Shown: positions 1 through 13,212 of the stretch, piece by piece
Numbering within the stretch: position 1 is the stretch's first letter
How the letters are laid out: each line of letters opens with the position of its first letter
Source of the DNA: Pempheris klunzingeri
Lineage: Eukaryota; Chordata; Actinopteri; Acropomatiformes; Pempheridae
Length of the DNA stretch: 64,000 nt
Direction: 5' to 3'
Assembly (NCBI RefSeq): GCF_042242105.1
Contig: NC_092033.1
Location: forward strand, 19,028,408 to 19,092,407
The notes under the pieces: generated by a model
What the model was told of the DNA's origin: nothing
Databases searched by the model: none
What the model saw: the letters and a program-made list of their open reading frames with translations, nothing else
Translations under genes and position numbers: made by a program

Positions 1-15
1 CCACGTTCATGGGAA

Positions 16-18
<3 letters not shown>

Positions 19-57
<39 letters not shown>
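19..57. repeat. (TG)n microsatellite
   Basis: Uninterrupted TG dinucleotide run close to the left edge of the window. Simple repeat, no coding role seen. Confidence 0.95.
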
Positions 58-59
<2 letters not shown>

Positions 60-729
60 ACCCAGATCCATAGATCCATGTCTTTGTGAACATTTGGGGG
101 ATTTTAATGGACATACTCTGATATTGTAGACTGATATCTGTTTGTAATGTCTTCCTATGTGAGCGTCTGATTGTGGATGTGGGTATTCTTATTCATTAGA
201 ACAGTTAATTCCAGCTTCTATCCAGAAAATACACCCGTGTGATGTGGTGGTATGACTGTAGCCAGTTGGTTACAGACGGCCTCTGTTGTGTCACACCATG
301 CTCATTGATACATGGCGGGGCAATGAATGCTGGAACAATGCTCTGCTGTTGATTAAACCAAGGTCAAACACTTTCCACTCGCATTTATGTCCATTAATAA
401 AAAGAGAGACTGCTGGAAAGAACACTGTGTCCACGGGCTATGTGTGCATGTGCATGTATGTTGCATTCAATCAACAATGTACATGTATTATGCACTAGTG
501 TTTATAGTGTTGATATGCATTAGTGTTTACATGCTGTGCATAGTATGTTCTATTGTATATATGTATATTTCTCTTCCTCTTTTTTCCTCCTCTTTTCTCC
601 CCCAGACAGTTTTTGCACATCGTATTTAATTTTTTATATTGTATACTAGTCTTATGTTATATTATTCTATTTTAGATTGTACATATTTTTTTTTATTCAT
701 ATATTTTTTCCTTTTTTTACTATTGTTTT
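58..729. other. gene-free AT-rich segment
   Basis: I see no exon-like ORF with flanking splice sites. The second half is T-rich and may be the 3' untranslated part of the retroposon whose tail ends near position 836, but I cannot show this. Confidence 0.5.
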
Positions 730-836
730 TGTGCCTTAAGTGTTGGTTGTCTTGTGGGGTGTCTGTCTGTATTGCTGCCGTAACAAAGCAATCTCCTGTG
801 AAGGATCAATAAAGGAACTATTCTATTCTATTCTAC
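730..836 (+). mobile_element. retroposon 3' tail (LINE/SINE type)
   Basis: The segment ends in GATCAATAAAG followed by a short TTCTA repeat. This is the usual form of fish non-LTR retroposon 3' ends, where a microsatellite-like tail follows the last conserved bases. A similar GATCAATAAAG end occurs at about 54,149. The 5' limit is not visible, so the start is arbitrary. Family not assigned. Confidence 0.5.
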
Positions 837-849
837 ACTCACTGTACAT

Positions 850-1992
850 ACAGCTGCACTCAAAACAAAATTATTAGACCCCCTTTGCAAATTAGGTGTA
901 TTTGCAAAATGTACAAACTTTCAGCTGTGTTCAATGAACAACTCAAACAAGAGCAAATGAAATAGCTAAACCACTAATATCACAGCCGGTTTCCCAAAAT
1001 TCAGCACAGTATGACACTTGACTACTGCAGACTCAAAATTATACAACCCCCTCTTGACGAGCATCTTTAGTACTCAGTAGAGCACCTTTTAGCTGTTATG
1101 ACCTGCTGCTAACATGATGCATAACCAGACACCAGGTTCTGACAGCGCTCCTGAGGACTCTCAGCCCATTCCTCATGGACAATAACCTCCAGCTCTCTAA
1201 TGTTCTTGGGTTTGTGTGCTGCAACCGCCGTCTTCAAATCCCACCAGATTTTTTGTGAGATTCAAGTCAGGAGACTGTGACGGCCACTCTGGTATCTTCC
1301 AGGACTTTTTCTGACTTTGAGGAATGTTTGGGATCATTGTCCTGTTGGAAGGTCCAGTGACTCCCAAGCTTCAGCTTCCTCACTGACAGCCTTCACTGAT
1401 ACTTCATTGAATCCATGTTATCCTCCAAACGCTGCAGGTTTCCAGCCCCAGAACATCAGTGAACCACCGCCATGCTTCACTGTAGGCAGGGGGTTCCTTT
1501 CAGGGTCTGCCTCATTCTTCCTCCTCCAGACATACTGCTGATCCATAGACCTGAAAAGTTCCACTTTTGTTTCATCGCTCCACAGAGCAGAACCCCAAAA
1601 CTTCTGTGTCTTATTTATATGGTTTCAAGCTTATTGGAGGCGACTTGTCTTGTGCTTTTGGGTCAGTAGTGGTGAACTTCTTAAAGTTCAGGCCTTCAGT
1701 GTTTAGTGTGCTCCTTACTGTAGGAACTGAAACCTCAGTCTTACTGCAGGTCTTTTACAGTCTCTGGAGGGGTTTTGTCCTCCTGCCTCCTCAGAAATCT
1801 GGTGGCAGCTGTTGAGAGCTTCCTCTTTCTGCCACGTCCAGGTAGTGTAGCCAGAGTTCCTTTAGCTTTGACCTTGTGAACTATGTTTCTAACAGTATCT
1901 CTAAGAACATTCAGTGCCTTTGCTGTCTTTTTGTATCCTTTTCCTTGTTTGTGCAAGGCAGTGATCTCCTCTCTTAACTTTTTGGACAATTC
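850..1992 (-). mobile_element. degenerate Tc1/mariner-type transposon
   Basis: The minus strand encodes a broken Tc1-like transposase. An 82-residue N-terminal fragment (1989 down to 1741) begins MSKKLREEITALHKQGKGY and carries a helix-turn-helix followed by a GRGRKRKLS basic stretch, as in the paired-like DNA-binding region of Tc1 transposases. Further down, the minus strand at about 1,447-1,500 reads like the conserved catalytic block around the GGSV-type motif. At about 1,255-1,300 it reads like the WPSQSPDLNL motif of the DDE core. The frame is interrupted several times, so no active enzyme is expected. I found no matching terminal inverted repeat at the transposase 5' side, so the copy looks truncated there. 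Confidence 0.85.
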
Positions 1993-2074
1993 TCTTCACT
2001 AACTCATAACATACAACCAAACGTCACTGTGAACAAAACCCCCCCAGCCAGTCTGGGTATTTGTTGTGTTCTAG

Positions 2075-2134
2075 CTCAAGCACATCTGATGCAACTAATT
2101 TGGCAATTGATTATTTGCATCAGGTGTGCTTGAG
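2075..2134. repeat. imperfect inverted repeat (hairpin)
   Basis: Arms at 2075-2094 and 2115-2134 are complementary over 20 bases with one mismatch, separated by a 20-base AT-rich loop. It lies just outside the Tc1-like relic and may be part of its lost end or a separate foldback element. Not recognised as a named family. Confidence 0.7.
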
Positions 2135-2859
2135 ACATCACCTGATTTCCAAATGAGTGAGTAGTCAGAGCTAACCAGCCCTGAGAGGCTGCAGTGTTTC
2201 AGTGTGTCTCTGCTGGAAAAGACAGGGAGTGTGCTGGAGTTTTGACCATCACCAGGAGCACATTCATGTCTCTCTGAAAGAGTCCCTGTGTGTATACATG
2301 AGACGTAGCTGAGCAAACAGCTCTACAACAGGACGCTATCTGGTGTGAGGAAAAAACATACACTATCTTTTGCTTATGCGTAAGATTGAAACTGAGGCAT
2401 TTTGAAACTGTTGTCCAACAAGAAGCACAATTAAAGGGGAAAAACAGAGAAAATGATGGTGATATCATCAGCGTCTTTATCTCAGCTTGGACTTTTCCAA
2501 AGAAAACTGACAGCACAAACATGTTTGAAAGATTTTTACCAGGCATGAGAATTTTAAGAACGTATACTTTTGAGGTGCATTATGGGAAATGACCCATGAC
2601 TAAAAATAAATCTTAACCCTAGTCTTATCGTCTCCTGCTAGATCACTCCCAACCATATTGAAGTATAACACTAAATCACTGTACCTTGCTAAATGTCATA
2701 TAATGATTCTGCTGGTCTAAATACAAATATTTTCTATGTACCTTTTATGCTCAATACTGAGAACCAGAGTGTGTATTTCATTTCAGCTCCAGTCAAAGTG
2801 AAATGAAAGCTGTAAGCAGTAAACAACCCAAACTTGTTGTTTCCATGGGAGTCCCACCG
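2135..2859. other. gene-free segment
   Basis: Several short open frames overlap on both strands, but none resembles a known protein or has convincing splice sites. Nothing recognised. Confidence 0.45.
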
Positions 2860-4030
2860 TAGACACCTGTGGCTCAGGTTTTGATTTTGTCCATTGATAG
2901 TACCACGGGGTCCGTGTTGGGTGGAGGTTGGACAGAGAGAGAGAGAGACAGACAAAACAAACAGCAGCCGAAATACTAACATCAACTATAGCACTGACCG
3001 TAGGAATATGACTAACAGTTAGCAATATGGTAACCAGGATCCACAGGAGAAAAGCACAGAAAGGCTCCGGGGAAGATAGCAAGTTAGTAACAGACATTAA
3101 AGAGACATGAAGCATCAGGATGGAGAGGAAGAGGAGGAGAGAGGAGCGCAGTGCATCATGGGAGTCCCCCAGCAGTCTGAGCCTATAGCAGCATAACTAG
3201 GGGCTGGTCCAAGACCTGATCCAGCCCTAAACTATAGGCTTTATCACTAAGGAAGGTTTTTAGTCTACTCTTAAATGTAGAGAGGGTGTCTGCCCCCCCC
3301 AACCCAGACTGGAAGGAGATTCCACAGGAGAGGAGCCTGATAGCTGAAAGCTCTGGCTCCATCACTACTTTAGAGGACTTTAGGAACCACCAGTAGGCCT
3401 GCAGTCTGGGAGCACAGTGCTCTAGTGGGGTAGTACGGTACTATGAGCTCTTTAAGATATGATGGAGCCTGAACATTAAGAACCTTGTAGGTGAGGAGAA
3501 GGATTTTAAACTCTATTCTAGATTTTACTGGAAGCCAAAGAAGAGAAGCCAGTACAGGAGAAATATGGTCTCTTCTCTTAGTTCTCATCAGAACAGGAGC
3601 AGCAGCGTTCTGGACCAGCTGGAGAGTCTTTAAGGACTTATTGGGGCAGTGTGATAATAAAGAACAGTAATTATCCAACCTGGAAGTGACAAATGTGTGG
3701 ACAAATTTCTGCATCATCTATAGACAGGATGGGCCTGATTTTAGCAATATTACGTAGATGGAGAAAGGCAGTCCTGGAAATGTGATTTATGTGGGAATTA
3801 AAGGACAAATCCTGATCAAAGATAACTCCCAGATTCCTCCCAGTGGAGCTGGAGGCCAGAGTAATGCCATCCAGAGTAGTTATGTTGTTAGAAAAGGTGT
3901 CTTTAAGGTGTGTGGGGCCAAGCAGAATAACTTCAGTTTTGTCTGAGTTTAGCAGCAGAAAAGTGCTGCTCATCCAGGACTTTATGTCCTTATGGCAGAC
4001 TTGGAGTTTAGCCAACTGATTGGATTCATC
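2860..4030 (-). mobile_element. 5'-truncated L2-like LINE, copy A
   Basis: On the minus strand the element starts inside the reverse transcriptase, downstream of the catalytic palm. The first frame (about 4015-3671) contains LLLNSDKTEVILLGP and then NLGVIFDQDLSFNSHINHIS, the typical distal part of L2/CR1-clade reverse transcriptases. A frameshift leads to a second frame (3717-3370) with the C-terminal thumb/connection region. The 3' untranslated part follows, containing a GA-rich run and the segment found again at 42.5-42.9, 47.1-47.7 and 56.5-56.9 kb. Frame breaks and truncation show it is dead. The 3' limit near 2860 is approximate because the last part differs from the other copies. Confidence 0.85.
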
Positions 4031-6010
4031 TGGCTACAATGTGTAGTTACAATTTTGTGGAAGCACGTTTACAGTGTGGCCTAATGACGCAGGGCTGTAC
4101 CCTACGCATGTAGTGGTCGTACGTACAAAGAGACTCCTTAAACATAAGTAGAAATCCAACTTAATGTTACAGCAGTATACCTATGGTAAATAAATGTATT
4201 CAATAAATACGTAGTAGACTTCTGTTACGGAGCCTGCATGAGCAATCTCAGGACTCAGACACTGAAACAGGTGAATGGAATTCAGCCATAATTAACTTTA
4301 TCATTTACACTGGACCTTTTCCTGCTGTGACGTGACAAAACATTGTTTGGGATACTAAGCAGCCACATTGTATTGCTTCTGATGACACTATAGACACACT
4401 AGATTAAGATAAAGATCACACATTCAAGGATATTGCATCTGATAGACGTTTATTAACCTATTGCTCCATTGCATACGTGTTATCTCGTCTGATAGGGGGG
4501 TGGGGGGGTTCACCCACACTTACAGGATAGTTTGGGTTAGGCAGATGGAAAGTTGAAAGAGATACAATATATATGATATAGAATAACAATATAGTTGTGT
4601 AGAGAAAGCAAGATATGAAAGCAAGATTGAACTGATTCAGTCAGGAAATCCATCAAAATAAATAGTCCATCAAGTAATTCTCCAATAAAATGTTCATGTG
4701 TGCTGAACACTCTGAACACAATGTGTTATGGTGCAGACTTTAAACCCATCAGGGGCAATAAATAGCAACAACATTAACAAGCTTAGATGTGAGATTGTAT
4801 AACAGATGCAATCAAAGATTAATGATAATGGACCAATACTGAAACTTACATCAATTTCTCAATAGATAATAGTAAAGTTACTTATTCATAATATTTCCAA
4901 CAAAAAACACCCTGATTCAACAGATTCACAGGCACATGAGAATGCAGGGAAAGTATAAATACTGAGCAGTTAAAATATCACTTACTGATGCTGATGGGTC
5001 ACCCTGCTCAACCCTTTTCCTGGGGTCAGTGTGTGGGAGACAATCTGTGTGTGTGAGCATGGCTGTTTCTGTGACTAAGGTTTGAGGCCAGAGAAAACAT
5101 TGTTCTAACATCGGTGAAACAATGTTGATGTCCGGACCTTCAGGAATGAAAGCCAACAAAGGGTACAAAGTCTGAAAGGTTCACGTGGGCTGAGAAACAT
5201 CGATACTGACGGTAAACATAACAGCCAAGTGTCGTCAAACATGAGTGTAAAGTTTCATCCTAAAATGTAATCTCAAACTCACTGAATTTTGTTTTAAACT
5301 ATGGTCCAAATGTCGAATCACTTATCAGACGAATGCAAAAATGATGCGGAAGGCTCATAGAAACTTTATGCAATTACGAAACAGAAGCATCACTAAAGAT
5401 ATGAGAGATACTTTGTTTATATTATCATGGTTACATTATCCACGGTCCAAACTCCCAAAAAGTCAGAATAGACCTTTAACCATCCCAGTGCTCCCAGTAT
5501 TCCTCTTCCCCTATCGGTGGAGATAAGGTGATCTTGATAATGTTTTGTATTGCAGGTCTGTAATTGCTGTATCATTTTCTGAAAAAAAAAAAAGAAGATG
5601 TTTCCTGTTTCATTTGGTAATAATTAAAGGGGAAATATAAACCATTGGTACACTTCCAAGTAAATCATTTCCGTGAACTGCAAGCCAAACAGAGTTGTTT
5701 ATTGAGTTTTCAATATTTTAATATTTTAAGTAAAAAAGAAAGAGAGAACATTATGTATGATTACTTACAAATCATCATAAAACTATTAACATATGCGTGA
5801 TTTACAGTATACTTATATACACATATATATTAATAAACAAACAATATTAAAATGGTTAGAATCAAATAATACTGTTACAATACCATTACATAATTGATGA
5901 AATACCTAGAGAGCCTTTTGCATGCAATACATTTAAATTTGTGTCAAGGCAAGCATGCATTTCAACAAATAAAAAGGATTTTCCCAATAATACATTAATG
6001 AAGAGCTGAA
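4031..6010. other. gene-free AT-rich segment
   Basis: No exon-like frame was recognised on either strand. The second half (about 5,530-6,000) is strongly AT-rich. A G-rich run sits at about 4,494-4,509. Nothing else to report. Confidence 0.45.
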
Positions 6011-6800
6011 ATGACTCAGTCAAGCCATCTTACCATCAGAAATGAGGTGCCACAGGGATCTACCCTTGGTCCATTGCTGTTCACATTATACAGAAATAAC
6101 ATAGCTCTTCCTGTCCATTCTTTTTCCTCATCAGCCCAGACTCTGACTCATCTTCAGTCTGCTCAGTTTGATGCTTTCCAAGCAGCACTTCTTCAGCACA
6201 AACTAGTGTTAAATCCAGAATGGATCAAATACATGGTGTTCTCCATCCTCACACTTGACTCTGACCATCCCACCATTAAAACTTTGAAGGGCACCCATAT
6301 CACTCTTGCTGAGACATTCGGCTTGACATCTGACTGCATCGCACATTCACATTCAACATCTGACTCAAAAAACCAAAATCAAACTAGGCTTCTTGTCTGG
6401 GATCAAAGGAGGTCTGTGCTCTTCCAGCTGTTAAACTACTGTGCAGTCAGCCTTCATGTCTGTCGTGGACTATGTAGATATTCTGTTCTGCTTCCCCATC
6501 AACTCTTCAGCAGTTAAACTCTGTGTATCATGGTGCTTTACACTTAATCACAGATGACAAATTGTGTACTCATTACTGTTCTATGTACCAGAGGGTTGGA
6601 TGGACTTCCTTACAGGCAAGAAGAAACAGTCACCTCATATTATTCATTTACAATGCTACTCTGTTGAACTACCTCACATCTCTTCTCTCATTTAAATATA
6701 ATAACTACAGCACAGTCTTGTAGACTCTCTCATGTATGCACCAATGTTAGCAGAGCGTCGCACCATTGAAATGGAATGACCTGCAATATCTCCGTTTTAC
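6011..6800 (+). mobile_element. degenerate LINE, reverse transcriptase 3' part
   Basis: The frame at 6011-6517 begins with a region containing VPQGSTLGPLLFTLYRNNI, the conserved reverse-transcriptase motif just before the catalytic YxDD block. It runs into LNPEWIKYMVFS, a decayed form of the N-x-D-K-T-K-x-M-V-F-S motif. A second frame at 6523-6723 carries VYHGALHLIT, then VGWTSL and FIYNA, matching the C-terminal part of one fish LINE type. The YxDD region itself seems deleted, and stops separate the frames. This family differs from the L2-like copies A-E elsewhere in the window. Confidence 0.8.
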
Positions 6801-8177
6801 AAAAGAGATCTTAATCTAAACCAGACTGCCTGATTAATCAAAACTTGAAGCTCTTTTGTATTAAAAACAGTGATATTTTGTCACTCTTTATGATCCGATA
6901 CATTCCTTCTAGTTATCACAGCTCAAGGATACAGAGTAGTTTTCAGTGGTATGTTTTGCCTCTCTCCTCGGGGTCAGTGGTTTTCAGACGTCCGGTGGCC
7001 CAGCAGAGGGAGGAAACTAAGTGTTTATGCGTCAGACGGACCACAGCCTCACGACGAGCAGTCCTCACCCAGAGATGAATGGTGTTCCATGTTTAGGCTT
7101 TTGTTCCTCTCCAAGCCCTCAGCTCACTCTCAAACAAGTGTTGGTGGACATTTGCTGTAGGAAATAAACACTGTGCTTGTGCCAGAAGATGCAGGTTGAG
7201 TTAACAGAGACAGATTGCATTTAAAAATAACTGCCATTTTGTTTGATTGCTGCAGAAGGCACTGGAACAATTAAAGGTGCGACATCTGCCCTTTGTGCAG
7301 CAATAAATCACATTATTCATGATGTGAAACGTGGATTCATACTGTGCTCGGCACACTTTATAGACTCTGGGCTGTTATCTCGTGCAGTAGTCAGTGGTAC
7401 TTAACCATAAAGTCATGTCATCACATGAAACAAACACCAGATTCAAACAAGATTCAACAGTGTGTGTGATTAGAAACTCATTCAGAGGCTGGAATGGAGA
7501 AATCTATCTACAGATTTTCTATGCAACTGTAAAGGCTTCACTTGTCCTGTATTTTTTATTTTCTTGATTTTTTTTATGGATTCCCCTCTAATAAGCTCCC
7601 CCCCCAGTAATGATTACAGACCCTTATTGCAAAGCCTCCAGTGTCGCAGTGAGGACACTACAGCAGGTAACAAGCTGAAGTCTCTTTGGACGTGACTGTT
7701 CTCCACTCATTTGTCCTGTATCTCCCCCTTGAGGGCTCTGTTTTATCATCTCCACGGGGACGAGACACACGCCCAGCGTGTACAACTGGCTCTCTCACTT
7801 GCACTTCCATTCTTACAGTGAGTATGTTTTGGTTCTACCTTAACCCTTATCAGTGACAGTAGGGCAACGCCTGCACACCTGCTCCATGACACAGTAGTAA
7901 TATAATAAACGTTTCGATCTCTGTCGGGTCAGAATGTTTGAACAATGTATGAATTTTCCATCGTACACGCTAGTTTTCATGGATTATGATTTTTGGACTG
8001 CTTCTACCTGTTTTCTCTATCTGTGCCTGTTTAGTTAGCACCGAGCTGCTAACTATCAAGGAACAAAGGAGCGACTGGATTCCTCCAGCCTGCAACCAGG
8101 ACAGCAAGGACAGAGAACCAGAACCTTCCTCCAGCCTGGACCATCAACACACACAGACACAGGGTCTACAGACTAAC

Positions 8178-8181
<4 letters not shown>
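6801..8181. other. gene-free segment
   Basis: No supported gene. About 6,990-7,015 contains a CCCAGCAGAGGGAGG stretch that loosely resembles a CTCF core but is not convincing. The segment 7,960-8,180 has an open frame of 82 residues that ends in the CT repeat, which I regard as chance. Confidence 0.4.

Positions 8182-8216
<35 letters not shown>
8182..8216. repeat. (CT)n microsatellite
   Basis: Uninterrupted CT run of about 35 bases. Confidence 0.95.
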
Positions 8217-8219
<3 letters not shown>

Positions 8220-9263
8220 ATGTTTGTTAGCTAGGTACATTTAGTTTGAATGTTTGTATCTTTGACTTAGTTATGTTTTAATAAATGTTTTAATCCACAT
8301 GCTGTCTTCTTTAATATTATACAAGAGTGAATACTGCCAACCTCTACTCTGTCAAGAACTCTGACATCCTTCAGCTAGCTGTCAGTGTGGTCATTTTGCC
8401 TGTAGCTACTGAGCTAATTATTAATCATGATACAATAAATAGTATATTATAATATTTTATGAGAAAATTGGTGCCCTAAACAAGGTGGACTTTACACTAA
8501 GTCACACTAATTTTTATGTGGAAGAAAAGTCAAATGATGCATTTCTCCCCCCGTTGATGTGAATATGCACAGAGCCTGAAGCAGAAAGAGTTACCACAGC
8601 CTGGCTATGCTAATATATATCATATACATAAATGTAATATCAAAAACATCACAGTCCATATCATCTACATTCAAAAATATTATTGGAGCGTAATAAGAGA
8701 AGAAATCTTAGATCCATGTACAGAAACTGGGTCTGGACTAAACCTTAACCTGCACAAACATTTACTCCTAAAGCCTAAACCTAGACCCAAATCCTCAACC
8801 TACAGTCCAGAAATGTGGATGCAGAGTCATCTCAGCAACTGTTGCAACACTCTGCTCACTTCAGGTCCTGATGCAGTCACCTCACATCCCATCGGACCTC
8901 CAGTTCATGTGTTTTTGTTTGTTTAAATAGAAGCATATAGCTGTGATAATCTAATTGGACTGTTTTTCTCTGGCTCCTCTGTAATGCAAGAGAGCTAAAT
9001 TCCAATAAAGTACTTTCCTGCATTTGAACCAGTCAAACAAAAGGAATGGAAGCATGAGCTGCTCCTATTGGCTGACAACCTGAGCCTGATGAGGACACCG
9101 ATGTGAGCTCAATGAAGAGACCGAAACCGAGTTACTTCAATCAGACTATTTCTCTCAGAACAGTTGTGAGCTTTGAGCTCAGTATAGCTGTGCTGTGAAG
9201 ACTTTAGGAAGGTGGCGTCATGGAGCTACAGAGGAAGTAGCACTGATTGGACGGAAACTCCAC
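8217..9263. other. gene-free segment
   Basis: AT-rich non-coding DNA with no recognised repeat family or exon. Confidence 0.4.
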
Positions 9264-9264
9264 T

Positions 9265-9316
<52 letters not shown>
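9264..9316. repeat. (AC)n microsatellite
   Basis: Uninterrupted AC run of about 50 bases. Confidence 0.95.
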
Positions 9317-9317
<1 letters not shown>

Positions 9318-11604
9318 TTGTCACACATTCAAATGTGTAGTTGTGTGTTTTACTTTAGGGCAATGTTACAGTAGAGTCATAGATCATGTAACCTGCAGCA
9401 CCAGCCTGAAGCCCCATGGTGATGTGGGGAATATAATATTTGTGACGAATATAGTGTTACTATTCCACGTGCCTTATGATGTGTGGAGATCATATTGTTA
9501 TTATTCATAGTGCTTTGTATTAACAGGGACAGACACATACTGCTTAAATGTATTGCTATGGCCAGCTTCATAATGTTAAAGACAGGATACAAGCACTGAG
9601 CCCAGGTTCTGAAGGGTTAGACACATGAGAGCAAAGAGAAGTCTGGTAAGAGGGCACACAGCTTCCATGCACCACACTAACAACTAACAGCTCCATATAA
9701 GGGAGCTCCAAGGACAAGAGATGCTCTCTCTGAATGCCACTGTCGTAGAAGTTAGACAAGACAGACACAACAGGGACAGGCTGCACCGAAGGATGATCAT
9801 GCATGAGACTAGAATAGTCAGGTCCGTCAGGTTTGGCTTTACTGGATTGGAGGTCATGATGCCAAGAGGCTGGGACCAGCCTGTGCACCAACAAGGGAGA
9901 GCCAAGTCTAAACCATGGTCTCCCCCCACCTAATCTAAACCAATCACAATTCTATCCACAATATCTGAATGTACAAAACGATGCCTCACACAGAGCCCGG
10001 GGCTCACTCTGCTCTCTGTTGGCTACGGAGGAACAGCTTGCTGACTGTGGTTCATGTGAGTCCATGGTCATGCTTCTGTTTTATTCTTACAAACATTAAA
10101 ACATCTCAAATGAGAGAAGTTGCCTGTCTTCATTCGAAAAAAAAAGGAACACGACAGTGACTAACAGAGCCCAGAAACACACCGACAGCTCCACAGGAAC
10201 AGTCTTTACTGGATCACAGCTGTTCAGTCCACTTCTCCTGTCATTCTTGGCACATCACACATTCTCACACAGCTAAAATTGCCAGTGATGGTGTGATCAC
10301 CTATCTGATCTCTAGCAGATGTTATCTAACTCTGACAGTGGGCCCCCCTCAGACAAAACTGCCCCCCCCCCCCACCACTGTAGTACTGTCAGAAATACTG
10401 ACTGCGCAACACGACCAGAGTAAATGGATTCATAATTTTGTTGTCTTGGGGGATGATCATGCTCATGCATCATGGTTTTTCATCGACGGGGTTTAAAGTA
10501 TCTTGAGCTGTGCACCTGCAGTAGTCTTGATAAGAGGGCAAATTCAGCTGTCAGAGTACAACATGTCTTGAAAAACAAGGGGAAGTTTGCCCCCCCCCCT
10601 CCCCACATCACATTGTGTCCGACATCAAACAAACAGTCCACAGGACACACACGGATGTGTCCATTCATGTCTCATCTGTGAACATATTCTCCACACGCTG
10701 CTGCTCATTCATGGGGACGTTCTGCGGGAATCTGTTTGATGACCTACACGTCTTTAATGCTGACACCATACATCCCTACGGAGGCTGCTCAGGTTTTCAG
10801 CTTGCTGCACTGAACTCATTGACCATTGTTGTTTTTGGCAGCATGTCTAGCCATGTCTGCTGTATTACTTAGCAGTGATGAAAATACAATTAGGCCAATA
10901 AAAAAATCAAAGTGACGGCAGGGAACAGGAAGTGCTCCCACCCGCGCTAAGCTGGCGCCGCACTGAGGCTTTAGATCAGTGGTGTGCGATATGGCTGCTG
11001 CAGAAACAGTGAATGCATCATAAAGAGCCATTACACGAGGGACGCAGCAACACATACCGACTGTTATTTATGTCTGTAAGTGGCACCACTGTTATGTGAC
11101 TGTTTTGACCCGCTAAGGTCTCCAAGTCTATCATCAGCTATTCACTCACTCCACCAGGGAACAGGAAGTGGTCATCAGGCTGAAAGCGAAGGGAAAACCC
11201 ATCAAGGTAACAATGTTCACCCACTTCTAATTCAGGGAGCCACGAACAATGTTTTTACTGCCCCACAGAACAAACAACACTGCAAAATGAAATCCCAGGT
11301 GACCAACAGCCGAGAGTCAGTGACCACGTCATCTCATGGCCAGAGCTCCGTCACCTGCAGCTCCCAGACAGTCATGAAGGGTGTCCGCCATGATGCAAAA
11401 TCCACCACAGCTGGACGCACGGCTGCAACACTGACCTTCTTTGTGATCGAGGCAAAGTTTGAGCAAAGTTTAACAAGCCCGCTGTGGTGTGTGTTTATCT
11501 CTGAGGCCGAGGTCACTGACACCAGCCAGCAAAAGGCCTGCACTCACTCTGTGTCAACACAGATCACAGCCGCTGCAGCAGCAACATCTGTTCTGTTACT
11601 TTAC
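9317..11604. other. gene-free segment with an unexplained ORF
   Basis: No gene is supported. Homopolymer C-runs occur at about 10,364 and 10,591. The longest frame is 175 codons at 11,080-11,607 on the plus strand. Its composition (Ser/Thr-rich, no recognisable domain) and the open minus strand opposite it at 11,334-11,543 give no basis for a function. An unrecognised exon on either strand cannot be excluded. Confidence 0.35.
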
Positions 11605-12063
11605 TGACTTAACTTCTGTTACTTTCCATTTGAGGTACTTGTTTTCTAGTATTTAGATTTTTTTCTACCTTATACCTTCACAATAAAGTATTCTTAATTT
11701 TGTCATGTTTCAGATGTCAGCAAATCCACAAAAAGTGATTCCCCCTTTAAACTTCTTACATGGTTTCATTCAAATGATTGTTTGCGGCCCAAAGCGTCAC
11801 ATGATCCAATACTTCACTCCAAGCAAAGATCAAGGAAAAGTCCCAAAAATTAAAATAATTTTGTGTAGCAGAGCTTTATTATTCTCCTTCCCTCCGTAGT
11901 AGAAGAAGAACTTTCACTTTTGATACTTTAAGTACATTTAGCCTCTGTTCCTTTGCCCATGTAGGATTTTGAATGCAGCACCTTTACTTGTGATGGAGTA
12001 TTATTCGATTGTTGTATTAGTACTTTCATAAGTAAAGACTCTGAATAATTCTTCCACCGCTGG
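11605..12063. mobile_element. fish-type MITE, copy 1
   Basis: The segment matches, from memory, an abundant teleost MITE (hAT-like) built around phrases such as GATACTTTAAGTACATTT and GAATGCAG..CTTTACTTG..TGGAGTATT, ending in TTCTTCCACCGCTGG. The last 170 bases (about 11,893-12,063) are the most typical. The middle (about 11,690-11,890) does not fit and may be an insertion or a diverged part. A second, more decayed copy lies at 12,787-13,183. No protein is encoded. Class assignment is from recall, not from a search. Confidence 0.6.
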
Positions 12064-12485
12064 TCTTTTGTTTCCCAGTAAACTGAGAGACTTTAACTGA
12101 AGGTCCCATAACTGTAGCTGATGTCACTCCAGTGAGCACCCAGTAGTGACCACGCTTGTCTGAAATGTGTCCCGTGACTTTTCTTCCACTGCACCATGCA
12201 CCATTATATCTATTATTACATTTGGGGCTAATTATTACTGCACTGGACTAAGAAGATAATTGCACCGGACATCGTGCAAACGTTTTCAACCTTACTCAAT
12301 TAAAATCTTGTAAAAAACACAGCTGGCAGCATTGTGATAGCTTAACAGTACAGCTCCATGTGCATTTTAAACACTCCATCAAACTGATGTAGCACTTCTG
12401 TGCTATTTTCCTCATGTGTGGTTCATATCACTGCAGAGATGTTGCTGTATTTGTGGTTAAACTCTGTTTAGTGTCTCCTCCAGTT

Positions 12486-12488
<3 letters not shown>

Positions 12489-12532
<44 letters not shown>
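12489..12532. repeat. (TG)n microsatellite
   Basis: Uninterrupted TG run of about 44 bases. Confidence 0.95.
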
Positions 12533-12533
<1 letters not shown>

Positions 12534-12786
12534 CCCCTCCTGGAAATGATGTGTTAATACAGAGAGACTGATGACTTCCTATACTACCGTGCTTGTAGTT
12601 GTTCTTTGTGAATGTGGTCTGCTGGCTGGGAGTTGGTCTCACCGACACTGCAGACATGTTACAGCACAGAAGGACCAATGGATCAACATGATTTCTAAAT
12701 AGCTGTTTGGTAGCCTGTGGTCACATTTACTAAGTATTAATTACAGACAATTTTAGTGAACATCATCCTAGCAGCAAACCAAAGCT

Positions 12787-13183
12787 TCCAAAGCAGACAT
12801 CAACAGTGGCAGAAAGTAACCAAGTAGGCCATTTACTCATTTTCTGTGCTTCAGTATAATTTTAACTTTTAATAATCAACAAATGAAATATACTGTACAT
12901 ACGTAAGTCAAAGTGAGCTGCACACTAACATCTGCAGGGTTAACACGATGAACACATGAATGCATCAGTGATTATAATCCAACATCCCTCTGAACTGAGC
13001 CATTCTGCAGAATGAGTACTGTAGCATAGCATAGCACAGTACTACTACTGTAGTAGCACGAGCATATTTTGATGCTTTTACTGCAGTAAGACTTTCAATG
13101 CTGAACACTGTATTTCTACAGTCTGATATTGGTACTTTACCAAAGTAACAGCTCTGCATAGCCTTCCTCATCCACTACTGGAA
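12787..13183. mobile_element. fish-type MITE, copy 2 (decayed)
   Basis: It begins with CAGTGGCAGAAAGTAAC and ends with TCATCCACTACTGG, a decayed terminal inverted pair. Between them lie phrases of the same family as copy 1 (GCATCAGTGATTATAATCCA, GAGCCATTCTGCAGAATGAG, CATATTTTGATGCTTTTACT). The arms are diverged and no transposase is present. Confidence 0.65.
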
Positions 13184-13212
13184 ACCCTGCGAGGAAATAA
13201 GGCATTTTTCTG

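Noticed and set aside
11080..11607. 175-codon ORF as a gene
   Set aside because: No recognised domain, no convincing splice sites, similar open length on the opposite strand; recorded only as unexplained.
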